From JBKPCD01 sp046727175 (GTDB lineage: Bacteria > Acidobacteriota > Vicinamibacteria > Vicinamibacterales > 2-12-FULL-66-21), in the NCBI GenBank assembly GCA_046727175.1, contig JBKPCD010000237.1, forward strand, positions 1 to 29,778: a DNA stretch of 29,778 nt, in the 5' to 3' direction. The translations under genes and the position numbers were made by a program. The notes beneath the pieces were generated by a model. It searched no databases. It was given only the letters and a program-made list of their open reading frames with translations, and had not been told where the DNA came from. Positions 14,566-24,278 of this stretch are shown here, one piece after another; the first letter of the stretch is position 1; each line of letters begins with the position of its first letter.

Positions 14566-17500
14566 ATGCTGCCGGCAGGCCATCGAATCGGCCGCTATGA
14601 GATCGTGCGCCCCCTCGGCCGCGGCGGCATGGGTGCCGTCTTTCTGGCGCACGATCCGACGCTCGAGCGGTTCGTCGCGATCAAGCTACTCGACACGTCC
14701 GACAGCGCCGAATCGCGCGCCCGCATCCTCCGTGAGGCGCGGACGGCCTCCGCTCTGAACCACCCGAACATCTGCACGATCTACGAGGTGGGCGACGCGG
14801 AGAGCCGCGCGTTCATCGCAATGGAACACGTCGACGGCCGCCCCATTTCCGAGAGCACGCCGCTGCCCCTCGAAGACGCCGTCCGATACGGCGTCGAGGC
14901 GGCCGATGCCCTCGCGCATGCTCACGATCGCGGTGTCGTCCACGGCGACCTCAAGGCGGCCAACGCGCTCGTCGCCGCGAGCGGCCGACTGAAGATCGTC
15001 GACTTCGGGCTCGCGCGGCGGGTCGATCCGAGCGCGAGCGAGCTGACGACGTCGGCGTGCGGCTCAGCGCCGGGAGTCGCAGCCGGGACGCCATATGCAA
15101 TGGCGCCGGAACTCGTACGCGGCGGCGCTGCCGATGCGTCGTCGGACGTCTGGGCGCTCGGCGTGCTGCTGTTCGAGATGCTGTCGGGCGCGAAGCCGTT
15201 CGACGCATCCGTCGTTTCCGACCTGTTCTCGGCCATTCTGCGCGATCCGCCGGCGCGGCTGCCTCCGCACGTGCCGCCGGGTCTCTGCGAGATCGTGCAG
15301 AAATGTCTGGCAAAGAATCCGAGCCACCGCTATCAGCGCGCCGCCGACGTGCGGCTGGTGCTCGAAGTCGCCGCATCGGGTCTGCGGCGCGCAGATCGCA
15401 CGACGTCAGGGACTGTCGTCGCAGCCGGCGAACCTCTTCCGGCGCCGCCTATCGTCGAAGCTTCGTCGACACTGCCGTTCGTCGGACGCAGGCGCGAGCT
15501 CGAGCAGCTCGCGCAGATCTGGACGAAGGCGCAATCAGGTCATCGTCAACTGGTGCTGCTGGCCGGCGAGCCGGGTATCGGCAAGACGCAGCTGGCGTTG
15601 ACGTTCGCGAGCAGGTGCGTTGAAGAGCGTGCGACCGTGCTCGTCGGCCGCTGCGACGAAGAAGGGCTCGTCCCGTATCAGCCGTTTGTCGAAGCGCTCA
15701 CCTGGTACATACGTATGTCGCCCGAGATCGACTTGCGCGCGCAGTTGGCGGCGGCGGGTGGCGGTTCGGAGCTGAGTCAATTGGTACCAACTCTCCTGCA
15801 CAGGCGACCAGATCTTCCGCCGCCGTCTATGAGCGTGGACACCCATCGGTACCGCCTGTTCGAAGCCGTTGGCGCATTTCTCGGCGCCACGGCTACGGGC
15901 AGACCATTGCTGCTGATTCTCGACGACCTGCATTGGGCCGATAAGCCGACGCTGCTCATGCTGAGGCATCTCGTACGCGCCCAACAGCGTGCCTCGTTGT
16001 GCATCGCCTGTACATATCGGGAGAGTGAGCTGGGCCGCACGCATCCGCTGGCCGAAATGCTCGCGGATCTACGGCGCGAACCGATTGTGACGCGCCTCTC
16101 GATGCGAGGATTGGACGAGTCCGATGTGCGCGATCTGGTCACGGCGATCGTTGGATCCGAGGCACTCGGCCTGGCGCGCCACGTGAGCGAGATCACCGAT
16201 GGCAACCCGTTCTTCGTCGGAGAGATTTTGCGGCACGTCAACGAGAGCGGCGCGATCGGGAAGTGGCGGACCGCCGGTTCCGGCTCGCCAGCGCACCTCG
16301 CGCTGCCGGAAGGGATCCGCGAGGTCATCGGCCGGCGTCTGTCACGGACGAGCGAGTCGTGCAATCGCGTCCTGACGACCGCGGCGGTCGTCGGCCGCGA
16401 GTTCGACGCCGCCGTGCTCGGCGCGCTCGCGGATCTTCCCGAGGATCGGCTGCTCGACGCGCTCGACGAAGCGATGACCGCGCAGCTCATCGCCGAAGTT
16501 GCGGGCGGCCATGGCCGTTTCACCTTCATGCACGCGCTGATCAGGGAGACGTTGTACGGCGAGTTGAGCTCATCACGCCGCGTGCGCTTGCACCGACGCG
16601 TCGCGGAGGCACTCGAAGGGCTCGCGGAAGGTAAGCCAAATCCACCACTCGCGGATCTGGCGCACCATTTCTGCCAGGCGGCGCCGGCCGGGAATGCCGA
16701 CAAGGCCGTCGACTATGCGACCCGCGCGGGCGATCGCGCCATCGACGTGCTCGCGTACGAAGAGGCGTCCCGGTTCTACGACATGGCGATGCAGGCGCTC
16801 GAGTTCTCACAGGGCCCGTCGGCAGCGCTGCGCCGCGTCGACCTGCACATGCGGCGGGCGCGCGCGTTCGGGGCCCTGGCGATGTGGGCGCCGAAAAAAC
16901 GGGAGGCCGAGCAGGCGCTCGACCTGCTGCCACAGGATCAGACCGAACGCCGCACCGAGCTCGTGCTGATGATCGCCGACGCCTGCTTCTATCTGTTGGA
17001 CATTCCCGGCGTCCGCCGGTTCGCCACCGAGGGTCTCGCGCTCGCCGAGCAGACCGGGCAGTCGGACCTCGCAGCGGATGCGCAGGGGTGGTTGGCCGCC
17101 TCTTTACAGGCCGACGGCGATCTGGATGGCGCAGTCAACGTATATGCAGCCGCCGTCGCGCGCGGCGGCGGGCGCAGGGGCGGCGCGGTGTATCACGGTC
17201 CACTTTCTCTCTACCTTGCGGGCCGCACAGAAGAAGCTCTGGCGGCCAGCGTGCGCGCAGCCGAACGCGCACGGCGCTTCCGCGATGGCGAGATGGCGAT
17301 CTACGGCCTGTCGCACCACGGCCTTGCGCTCGGCGCCATCGGTCGCTACGACGAAGCCTACCGAGTGTTCGAGGAAGCTCGCCAGTTCGGCCGCAAGTAC
17401 GCCGTCCTTCCCCCCATGGTTCGGGCCATGGCGATGCAGGCCGGGATGCATCTCGCGGTGTTCGACTTCGAAGGCGCGGAGGCGCTGCAGGTCGAGGCAC

Positions 17501-18063
17501 GCGACCTTGCGTTGCGCCTCCCGTTCATGCCGACCGCGGTCAGCGCTGGCATCGACCTGCTGTTCACGATAGCCCGCAGCCACGATCCCGGACGCGCTGA
17601 CGCACTTCTCGCGAGAGCAGAGGCGGACGCTGCCAGCACGCCGGGATGGCACGAATGGCTGTGGAAGCTCCGGCTCTGTCAGGCGCGGGCCGAGCTGGCG
17701 GTCGAACGCGGCGACTTCGAACGCGCCGTCGCTGAGGCCAACTCCGGTGTCGAGCAGAGCCGACAGCGACGTCGCCCCAAATACGAGGCGCTGGGTCTGA
17801 TGACGCGCGCCGTTGCGGGCCACCGGCTCGGTCGCACGCGCGACGCGATCATCGACGCGCGCGCGGCAATCGAAGTCGCGCGTCGGACGCTCGATCCCGC
17901 CTTGCAGCTGAAAGCGATCGTCACGCTCCTCGATCTCGAGGGCTCGGACGAACTCGCCGCCGAGGCCCGATTGCTCGCCGCAACTATCCGCGCCGCGTTG
18001 CCCAACGATGCCATCCGGCGCCGGTTCGACGCCGCGGAGATCGTTTCGCGCGCGATGCAATAG
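14566..18063 (+). CDS. Ser/Thr protein kinase fused to AAA_16-type ATPase and TPR region
   Basis: 1165 residues, cytoplasmic, with no membrane helix. The kinase domain is 10-275: glycine loop GRGGMG (18-23), K40 in VAIK, E57, catalytic loop HGDLKAAN (126-133), DFG 146-148, and GTPYAMAPE (174-182). The usual R of HRD is G127, making it a non-RD kinase. The ATPase domain starts near PFVGRRRELEQL (304-316), with Walker A AGEPGIGKTQ (333-342) and Walker B LLILDDLHWAD (about 449-459). Residues 700-1160 are helical and Ala-rich with TPR-like repeats (ADLAHHFCQA, AEQALDLLPQ, RYDEAYRVFEEA, RAVAEANSGVEQ). It fits the STAND-like signalling kinases common in Acidobacteria: signal binding by the TPRs, an NTPase switch, and phosphorylation output. 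Partners are not encoded nearby. Confidence 0.92.
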   Translation: MLPAGHRIGRYEIVRPLGRGGMGAVFLAHDPTLERFVAIKLLDTSDSAESRARILREARTASALNHPNICTIYEVGDAESRAFIAMEHVDGRPISESTPLPLEDAVRYGVEAADALAHAHDRGVVHGDLKAANALVAASGRLKIVDFGLARRVDPSASELTTSACGSAPGVAAGTPYAMAPELVRGGAADASSDVWALGVLLFEMLSGAKPFDASVVSDLFSAILRDPPARLPPHVPPGLCEIVQKCLAKNPSHRYQRAADVRLVLEVAASGLRRADRTTSGTVVAAGEPLPAPPIVEASSTLPFVGRRRELEQLAQIWTKAQSGHRQLVLLAGEPGIGKTQLALTFASRCVEERATVLVGRCDEEGLVPYQPFVEALTWYIRMSPEIDLRAQLAAAGGGSELSQLVPTLLHRRPDLPPPSMSVDTHRYRLFEAVGAFLGATATGRPLLLILDDLHWADKPTLLMLRHLVRAQQRASLCIACTYRESELGRTHPLAEMLADLRREPIVTRLSMRGLDESDVRDLVTAIVGSEALGLARHVSEITDGNPFFVGEILRHVNESGAIGKWRTAGSGSPAHLALPEGIREVIGRRLSRTSESCNRVLTTAAVVGREFDAAVLGALADLPEDRLLDALDEAMTAQLIAEVAGGHGRFTFMHALIRETLYGELSSSRRVRLHRRVAEALEGLAEGKPNPPLADLAHHFCQAAPAGNADKAVDYATRAGDRAIDVLAYEEASRFYDMAMQALEFSQGPSAALRRVDLHMRRARAFGALAMWAPKKREAEQALDLLPQDQTERRTELVLMIADACFYLLDIPGVRRFATEGLALAEQTGQSDLAADAQGWLAASLQADGDLDGAVNVYAAAVARGGGRRGGAVYHGPLSLYLAGRTEEALAASVRAAERARRFRDGEMAIYGLSHHGLALGAIGRYDEAYRVFEEARQFGRKYAVLPPMVRAMAMQAGMHLAVFDFEGAEALQVEARDLALRLPFMPTAVSAGIDLLFTIARSHDPGRADALLARAEADAASTPGWHEWLWKLRLCQARAELAVERGDFERAVAEANSGVEQSRQRRRPKYEALGLMTRAVAGHRLGRTRDAIIDARAAIEVARRTLDPALQLKAIVTLLDLEGSDELAAEARLLAATIRAALPNDAIRRRFDAAEIVSRAMQ

Positions 18064-18167
18064 AGGCGCTGGTCCTTTAACCTTCGTCCTTTATCCGCTT
18101 TCGTCGTACGTTCTTTGTCCTTCTCGCCCTTCGGCGGGATAACGGGGACCAAGGACTCAGGACTTGT
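18064..18167. repeat. Word-repeat spacer between convergent genes
   Basis: 104 nt with repeated GTCCTTT/TTCGTCCTTTATCC words on the left and complementary GGGACCAAGGAC/GGACTCAGGAC words on the right, between the kinase stop and the ADOP stop. A degenerate inverted repeat; possibly a terminator. No gene. Confidence 0.45.
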
Positions 18168-20594
18168 CTACTCTCCGCGAAGGGCGCTCGCTGCGCTGAC
18201 TCGTGTCGCGCGTCGCGCCGGCAGATACGCCGCGCCGGCGGCCGACATGACAAGCACGGCAGCCACGCTGAGAAACGTCGGCGGGTCGAGCGGCGTGACG
18301 CCGTACAACAACGCCACGAGCAGACGAGTCGAACCCAGCGCCAGGGCGATGCCCACAGCGAGACCGGCGAGTGTCATCAGGGCTCCACTGGACAAGACGA
18401 GGCGCATGATGTCGCCGCGGCTGGCGCCGAGCGCCTGCCGAATGCCGAACTCGTGGCGCCGTTGACCGACCGCCTGTGCCATCACGCCGTAGATACCGAC
18501 GACCGCGAGGACGAGCGCCGTCAGCCCGAACGTCGCGACGAGCCACAACGTCACGCGGCGCGTCGCGATGGCGGCGCCGGCCACGGCCTCGAGCGGCCGC
18601 ACGTTCGCGAGCGGCAGCTCCGGATCGATCTCGCGCAGCGCTCGACGGATCGATTCGACGATCGAAGCCGGTTCGACGGCCGACCTGGTGATCAGGAACA
18701 TCGGTTGCGCGTACCACGTCTGTGGTTGCGGAAAGTACAGCGCAGGCACCGCACGATCGTGCCACGGCATGTCGCGAACGTCGCCGATGACGCCCGCAAC
18801 AGTCCGCTCGGCGCCCCAGAGGTTGACGCGCGCGCCGACCGCCGCTTCCGCCGACGTCCAGTACTTTCGTGCGGTGCTTTCATTCACGAGGATCACCAGC
18901 GGCGCTCCCTCGACGTCTCCGTGAGTCAGGTCGCGGCCGGCGACGAGCGGCGTGCCGGTCGCGCGCGTGTAGCCGACCGTGATGAAGTGATACCGCGCCT
19001 CGGGCCCCTGGCCATCGGGATACTTGCGACCGACGATCGAAAAACTCGTGTTCTCGTCGTAGCCTGTCCACGGCAAATCGGAGCTGAGTGCTACCTCTTG
19101 AATGCCGGGCAGCGCCCGAACGCGCTCGGCTGCGCGCCGGTAGAAATCGGTTGCTGCCTTGTTGTCGTACCGCGCCGTTGGAAGCTCGATGGACGCTGTC
19201 ATCGCGGCGCGCGGCGCGAAGCCTGGATTGGTGGCGATCATCGAGATGAAACTGCGCAGGAGCAACCCGCTCGAAACGACGAGCACGAACGCGAGTGCGA
19301 CTTGCGCAGCGGCAAGCACGCGCCGAAGACGCTGATGACCCCGGCCAGCGACCGTGCGCACGCCTTCCTTCAGCGCCTCACCCACCCGGCCTCGTGCGAG
19401 CCGCACGGCCGGAGCGAGCCCGAACAGCAGCGCGCTGAGCACCGTCGCTCCCGCTGTGTAGAGCAGCACCTGCGTGTTGACCGCAATCATGTGGAGACGC
19501 GGCATGTCGGCGGGGCCAAACCGTGCGAGCGCCGCAACGGCGACGTACGCGAGGCCGATGCCCAGCGTTCCGCCGGCGATCGCCAGCACCACGCTTTCGA
19601 TGAGCAGCTGCCCCGCGAGACGGCTGCGTGTCGCGCCAAGCGCGGCGCGAACAGCGATCTCCCGCGATCGATCCGCGGCGCGTCCGAGGAGCAACCCCGC
19701 GACGTTGACGCACGCCAGGATCAGGACCGCCGCGGCGGCGCCCGCAAGCACCAGCAGCGTCGACTCCGCCGTGCCGACGATTTCTTCTTTCAGCGGCACG
19801 GCGATCGACGTCCATGGACTGTTCGGCGCCGGGTATCGCTTCGCGACGCTCAGACCCGTCCGCCGCAGGTCCTCTTGCATTTCCGCACGGCCGACGCCCG
19901 GCCGCACGCGGCCGACGACGTTGAAGTAATGAGAGAAGCGCCACCGTGGATGCTCTTCGCGGGGCACCTCGAGTACCGACCACACGTCCACGGGCTCACC
20001 GTGACCATAGGTCCGGTACGTGCCGCCGACGTGCTGGAAGTCCTTTGGAAGAACGCCAATCACGCGGAACGTCCGCCCGGAGAACCGTACGTCGCGTCCG
20101 ACGATCGCGCGATCGCCGTTGAACCGGCGCATCCACAGAGAGTGGCTGAGGATTACGACCCGGCTGTTCGACGGAATCTCGTCGTTCACCTCGAAATCGC
20201 GACCCAGCGCCGGCTGATACCCAAGGAGCGAAAAGAATCCGGCACTGACCTGCATGCCGCGCAGCTGCTCGGGCCGCTGCGTATCCCCGAGCTGCAGGTC
20301 GGCGCGCAAGTACGCGGCGAGTCCGTCGAACGTGCGGAGCTCCGTCCGATAGTCGCGGAAATCGCCAGGTGCCATCGGGAAATGCGGTGTGGTTGGGGCT
20401 TCCTCGAAGAGTCGCACGAGCCGATCCGGTTCGCGATACGGCAGCGAGGCAATGAGCACGCCTTGCACGGCGCTGAAGATGGCGGCATTGGCGCCAATCG
20501 AGAGCGCCAGCGTCAGGATTGCGGTCGCGGCGAAGGCGGGCGACCGTCGAAGAAGCCTGAGGGCATACCGGACGTCGCGCAGGAAGGTTGCCAT
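18168..20594 (-). CDS. ADOP-family ABC permease (MacB/FtsX-type), orphan
   Basis: 808 residues. It has the same plan as the other two permeases here. The N-terminus is MATFLRDVRYALRLLRRSPAF, followed by TM1 with LTLALSIGANAAIFSAVQG and the first periplasmic core with SHSLWMRRFNGDR and IGVLPKDFQH. The first coupling motif is DRSREIAVRAALGATRSRL. The second core contains LPGIQEVALSSDLPW and ILVNESTARKYWTSAEA. The last helices carry QRRHEFGIRQALGASRGDI, and the C-terminus is ARRATRVSAASALRGE. The start at 20594 was chosen from this conserved N-terminus; the open frame continues 42 codons further upstream without family similarity. A weak AAGGGT precedes it. There is no ATPase beside it. The transported substrate is unknown; family members are often guessed to be MacB-like efflux or lipoprotein-handling permeases. 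Confidence 0.9.
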   Translation of the reverse strand: MATFLRDVRYALRLLRRSPAFAATAILTLALSIGANAAIFSAVQGVLIASLPYREPDRLVRLFEEAPTTPHFPMAPGDFRDYRTELRTFDGLAAYLRADLQLGDTQRPEQLRGMQVSAGFFSLLGYQPALGRDFEVNDEIPSNSRVVILSHSLWMRRFNGDRAIVGRDVRFSGRTFRVIGVLPKDFQHVGGTYRTYGHGEPVDVWSVLEVPREEHPRWRFSHYFNVVGRVRPGVGRAEMQEDLRRTGLSVAKRYPAPNSPWTSIAVPLKEEIVGTAESTLLVLAGAAAAVLILACVNVAGLLLGRAADRSREIAVRAALGATRSRLAGQLLIESVVLAIAGGTLGIGLAYVAVAALARFGPADMPRLHMIAVNTQVLLYTAGATVLSALLFGLAPAVRLARGRVGEALKEGVRTVAGRGHQRLRRVLAAAQVALAFVLVVSSGLLLRSFISMIATNPGFAPRAAMTASIELPTARYDNKAATDFYRRAAERVRALPGIQEVALSSDLPWTGYDENTSFSIVGRKYPDGQGPEARYHFITVGYTRATGTPLVAGRDLTHGDVEGAPLVILVNESTARKYWTSAEAAVGARVNLWGAERTVAGVIGDVRDMPWHDRAVPALYFPQPQTWYAQPMFLITRSAVEPASIVESIRRALREIDPELPLANVRPLEAVAGAAIATRRVTLWLVATFGLTALVLAVVGIYGVMAQAVGQRRHEFGIRQALGASRGDIMRLVLSSGALMTLAGLAVGIALALGSTRLLVALLYGVTPLDPPTFLSVAAVLVMSAAGAAYLPARRATRVSAASALRGE

Positions 20595-20871
20595 GGACCC
20601 TTGGACGGTGCCGTGGATCGAACCGTTTACGTGAGACAGTGCGCAGGCTCTGGGCTCAAGGCTCTTGGCTCTGGACCGCCCTGCCAGAGAGACGTGCCGG
20701 GCATACGCTGCGCCGAACACGAACCCAGAGGCCCGGACCCCGAGTCCCGAGCTACCGAGCTACTCTCTCAATGCTCGCGGGGCCCCACCCGCGCTCGCGC
20801 GCCGGGACCGCGTTCGCGGCCCGCCGCAGCCGCAGGCGCTACGACCGAGCTACCGGCGCAGCTGGCGCGCG
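20595..20871. repeat. Intergenic region with GGCTCTGG and GAGCTACCGAGC words
   Basis: 277 nt between two minus-strand genes. At 20645-20675 it has GGCTCTGGGCTCAAGGCTCT-type words that recur at 6424, 24125 and 24851. At about 20735-20765 and again near 20842-20860 it has CCGAGCTACCGAGC words. No gene or clear promoter seen. Confidence 0.5.
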
Positions 20872-23800
20872 TCAGGGCACAATCGGCGCGAGCCCGGCGG
20901 TCTTGAGCGTCGCGTTGAGCGTCGTCAGCTCAGTCGTTCGCAGGGCGTTCCACCGCACCATGACCTTTGCGGCGTTCGCGCGAGCACTCGCGATCGCGTT
21001 CAGTTGCACTGTGGTCGGCCGAACGTCGGCCGCCTGCAGCAGGTTCATGACGCCGGCGAGCGCAGCACCGGCGCCGTTCAGCGTCCCGGCGGACTCACCT
21101 GCCGGCTGACCTCCACGGCCAGCACGTCCTCCACCTGGACCACCACCCGCGCCTCCTCTGCCGCGGCCAGCAGGCGCACCGACGAGCGCCTCGATCCTCT
21201 TGTCGAGCGCGGACAGGCGTTCCGCTGCCTCCCCACTCGCCTGCGACTGCAGCTTTGCGATCTGATCCCGAACCGCTTGCGCCTGACGCACCGCTGTCGC
21301 CGCCGCAACCGCATCGTCGTAGGCCGCCTTCGACACCGTATAGATTTGCTGCATCACGAGCGCCGGCGTCTTCACGCGCGGATCCTGTTTGACCACGATC
21401 GGCTGCGTGTAGCTCTTGCCATTCACGGTCAGCTTCACGGTGTAGGTTCCCGGATTTGCCCACGGCGTGGCCGGAGCGGGCACGGTGTTGTGAGGAACCG
21501 CAGCAATCGGCAGCGTCGGGCCACCGACTCTGTTGACGCCGTCAACCGGTTGGTAGTGCACGTCCCACGTGAACCGATGCATCCCTGGCGCAGTTGACAG
21601 CGTCAACGGTGGGCGGAACCAGTACGGCGGGATCGTGATCGTCGCCGGATCGACGTTGAACACTTCGTCGTCGCTCGAATACTTGCGAACGACCTTGCCA
21701 TCGCTCCCGATGATCTCGAGTGTGATCGGTCCTGAAGCCACTGTCTTCAGGTAGTAATCGATGATTGCGCCCTCTGGCGGGTTCGGCGCCGTTGGTTCGT
21801 CCGGCGGAAGCGGAGTATCCGTGTTCGTATTCCATCGGACGCGCAACGCGGGCTGCGGCTTGAACAGCACGACATCGCGATGCGCGGTTTCCCGATCGAT
21901 CTGGCGCAGCGGCGTGATGTTGTCGAGGATCCAGATGCCGCGGCCGTGAGTGCCGACCGCGAGATCGTCATCCTTGATCACGAGATCGCGCACCGACGAT
22001 GCGGCCATGTTGAGGCGCAGCGACTGCCAGTGATCGCCGTCATCGAACGACACATAGACCTGCGTTTCGGATCCCGCAAACAGCAATCCCTTTCGTTTCG
22101 GATCCTCGCGAACGACGCTGACCGGCGCACCACCAGGGATGCCTTCGACGATTTCCTTCCACGTCTTTCCGCCGTCGTGTGTGCGATAGATGTGCGGGTT
22201 CATGTCGTCGAGCCGAAGGGTGTTCACGGCGGCGTACGCCGTGAGTGGATCGAATCGGCCTGGATCGATGATGAACACCTTCATGAAGTCCGTGACCCCG
22301 GGCGGCGTCACGTTCGTCCAGTGCAGCCCGCCGTCCGCCGTCGTGGCAATCACGCCATCGTCAGTCCCGATCCAGATGCGGTTGATGTCGGCATACGACG
22401 GACCGATCGTATAGATCACCTGCGCGCCAATCGATCCACGGCTTCGTGCCTGCACGCGATCGGCGTACACGCCGACGCTCTTCGGCACCTCCCACTGCTC
22501 GCGGGTCAGGTCAGGACTGATTTGCTTCCAGTTGACGCCCTCGTCGGTCGTCTTCCACAGCACGTTGTTGCCATAGAAGAGGACGTGAGGATCGACGGTC
22601 GAGAACACGACCGGCTGCGTGCGGACGGTGCGATAGCTCGGGCCTGTCGAGGGTGCGCCGCCGCGGCCTCCGAGAATCGGGCCGACGTTCGCGACTTGTC
22701 CGGTGCGGCGGTCGTAGCGGGTGACCTTTCCGCCATAGACGAGATCCGGATCGAGCGGATCGGGTGCGGCGTAGCCGTATTCCTCAACGCCGACCTGGTG
22801 CCACTCGCGGAACGTGATCTGCCCGTCGTTGCCGCGGCTCGCGATGCACACCGACCCGCTGTCCTGCTGGCCGCCGCACACGCGATACGGGAACGCGTTG
22901 TCCGTCATCACGTGGTACAGCGCGGCCGTCGGTTGCGTGTACCACGAGCTCCACGTCTTCCCGCCGTTGAGCGTCACGACTGCGCCCTGATCGACAACGA
23001 GTAGCATGATGTCCGGGTTGTCGGGATTCCACCAGATGTTCTGGTTGTCGTCGCCGCCAGGAGCGCCCTTGAACGGCACGAACATCTTCGCGCCGTCGGT
23101 CGATTTGTAGCTCACGATATCGGTCACAATGACCGTATCGGGATCCTTCGGGTGCACGTGAGGAACCACTTCGTTGATCCGGCTCGTGGGCCGCTGATCG
23201 GTCGTGCTGCGCCTCCACGTCGCGCCCGCATCATCGGAACGGTAAATGCCCGTGCCGCCGCCGCGTGCTTCGACCGTCGCGTAGAGTCTGCTCGTGTTGG
23301 ACGGCGCTATCGCGAGCTCCGCGTTGACGATGTTCTCCGGCAGTCCGCGGGTCATCGCGTTCCATGTCTTTCCGCCGTCAGTCGACTTGAAGAGGCCCCC
23401 ATTCGTACCGTCCCACGCGCCGTTTTCCCACGGCCCCTGACGCTGCTCCCACATCGTCGCGTAAATGACGTCGGGGTTCGATGGGTCGATGTCAACGTCC
23501 TTGCCTCCGGTGTTCTCGTCCTTGAAGAGAACGCGGTCGAACGTTCTGCCTCCGTCCATCGATCGAAAGATTCCGCGCTCGGGATTCGGGCCATACGGAT
23601 GACCAAGCGCTGCGACGAAAATGCGATCGGGATTCTTTGGATCGATCGCGAGCTTCGGAATCTGCTGCGCGTCACGCAGCCCGAGATGGGTCCAGGTTTT
23701 TCCTGCATCGTTGGATCGGTAGATGCCGTCGCCCACAGCGAGGTCCGGGCGCGGGAGACCTTCACCGCTCGCGACGTAGACGATGTTCGGATCGGATGGC

Positions 23801-24108
23801 GCCACGGCGACCCACCCGATCGACCCGGTCGGCTGGTCGTCGAAGATGGGCGTCCACGTGCGTCCGGCGTCCGTGGTCTTCCAGACGCCGCCGTTCACCA
23901 TTCCGATGTAGAAGGTGAAAGGCTGGCTTGGATGACCCGCGGCAGCCTTCGTTCTGCCGGCACGATACGGGCCGATGTTGCGCCACTTCATGTCCGCGAA
24001 GAGCACGGGGTCGACGCGCGCAGTCGGCTGCGCGGGTACGCGCACGACGAAAGAGGCGACGGTAATGAGCGTGGTGAAAACAACGGTCAGAACGCGGCGG
24101 CGCGACAT
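20872..24108 (-). CDS. Exported Asp-box beta-propeller protein (VPS10/sortilin-type, glycosyl hydrolase-like)
   Basis: 1078 residues. The signal peptide is 1-27 (MSRRRVLTVVFTTLITVASF...VPAQ). The body is built of Asp-box/BNR repeats with the S/T-x-D-x-G-x-T-W pattern. Examples are TTDAGRTW (78-85), SNDAGKTW (132-139), SMDGGRTF (183-190), STDGGKTW (242-249), SDDAGATW, TTDEGVNW, ADGGLHW, THDGGKTW and SFDDGDHW further on. This implies a ten-bladed VPS10-like or twin propeller to about residue 750. A beta-sandwich region follows (about 800-920), then a helical segment and a Gly/Arg-rich stretch near the C-terminus. Family members are annotated as sialidase-like glycosyl hydrolases, but no catalytic residues can be assigned. 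The start is supported by GGAG 8 nt upstream. It is probably periplasmic or surface-located. The neighbouring ADOP permease is downstream on the same strand, 277 nt away. Confidence 0.9.
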   Translation of the reverse strand: MSRRRVLTVVFTTLITVASFVVRVPAQPTARVDPVLFADMKWRNIGPYRAGRTKAAAGHPSQPFTFYIGMVNGGVWKTTDAGRTWTPIFDDQPTGSIGWVAVAPSDPNIVYVASGEGLPRPDLAVGDGIYRSNDAGKTWTHLGLRDAQQIPKLAIDPKNPDRIFVAALGHPYGPNPERGIFRSMDGGRTFDRVLFKDENTGGKDVDIDPSNPDVIYATMWEQRQGPWENGAWDGTNGGLFKSTDGGKTWNAMTRGLPENIVNAELAIAPSNTSRLYATVEARGGGTGIYRSDDAGATWRRSTTDQRPTSRINEVVPHVHPKDPDTVIVTDIVSYKSTDGAKMFVPFKGAPGGDDNQNIWWNPDNPDIMLLVVDQGAVVTLNGGKTWSSWYTQPTAALYHVMTDNAFPYRVCGGQQDSGSVCIASRGNDGQITFREWHQVGVEEYGYAAPDPLDPDLVYGGKVTRYDRRTGQVANVGPILGGRGGAPSTGPSYRTVRTQPVVFSTVDPHVLFYGNNVLWKTTDEGVNWKQISPDLTREQWEVPKSVGVYADRVQARSRGSIGAQVIYTIGPSYADINRIWIGTDDGVIATTADGGLHWTNVTPPGVTDFMKVFIIDPGRFDPLTAYAAVNTLRLDDMNPHIYRTHDGGKTWKEIVEGIPGGAPVSVVREDPKRKGLLFAGSETQVYVSFDDGDHWQSLRLNMAASSVRDLVIKDDDLAVGTHGRGIWILDNITPLRQIDRETAHRDVVLFKPQPALRVRWNTNTDTPLPPDEPTAPNPPEGAIIDYYLKTVASGPITLEIIGSDGKVVRKYSSDDEVFNVDPATITIPPYWFRPPLTLSTAPGMHRFTWDVHYQPVDGVNRVGGPTLPIAAVPHNTVPAPATPWANPGTYTVKLTVNGKSYTQPIVVKQDPRVKTPALVMQQIYTVSKAAYDDAVAAATAVRQAQAVRDQIAKLQSQASGEAAERLSALDKRIEALVGAPAGRGRGGAGGGPGGGRAGRGGQPAGESAGTLNGAGAALAGVMNLLQAADVRPTTVQLNAIASARANAAKVMVRWNALRTTELTTLNATLKTAGLAPIVP

Positions 24109-24124
24109 CGCAATGCTCCGAACA

Positions 24125-24150
24125 GGCTTTGGGCTCTGGGCTCGGGGTCC
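24125..24150. repeat. Copy of the GGCTTTGGGCTCTGGGCTC word repeat
   Basis: The block starting at 24125 shares the words GGCTTTGGGCTC and GGGCTCTGGG with the copy at 24851-24882. It also shares GGCTC/GGCTCTGGGCTC words with 20645-20675. It lies in the divergent promoter region between the propeller and YdeI-type genes, just upstream of the propeller's Shine-Dalgarno. Confidence 0.55.
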
Positions 24151-24278
24151 TCGTTCGAATACTCGGCCGGCGCAACGCCGAGAGCCAGTGGCCACCGGAT
24201 GTTACGACGTGATTGGGATTCTGCGCCAGATCGCCGGGACTTGATTCGCAAAAAGACTGTGGCAAAGTAGCGAACGCC

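Noticed and set aside
20595..20720. 42-codon N-terminal extension of the second permease
   Set aside because: It consists of the intergenic word repeat and lacks the conserved N-terminus; the family start is at 20594.
18453..20906. 817-codon plus-strand open frame antisense to the second permease
   Set aside because: The opposite strand encodes a full family-length permease with all conserved motifs; the antisense product is Arg-rich and featureless.
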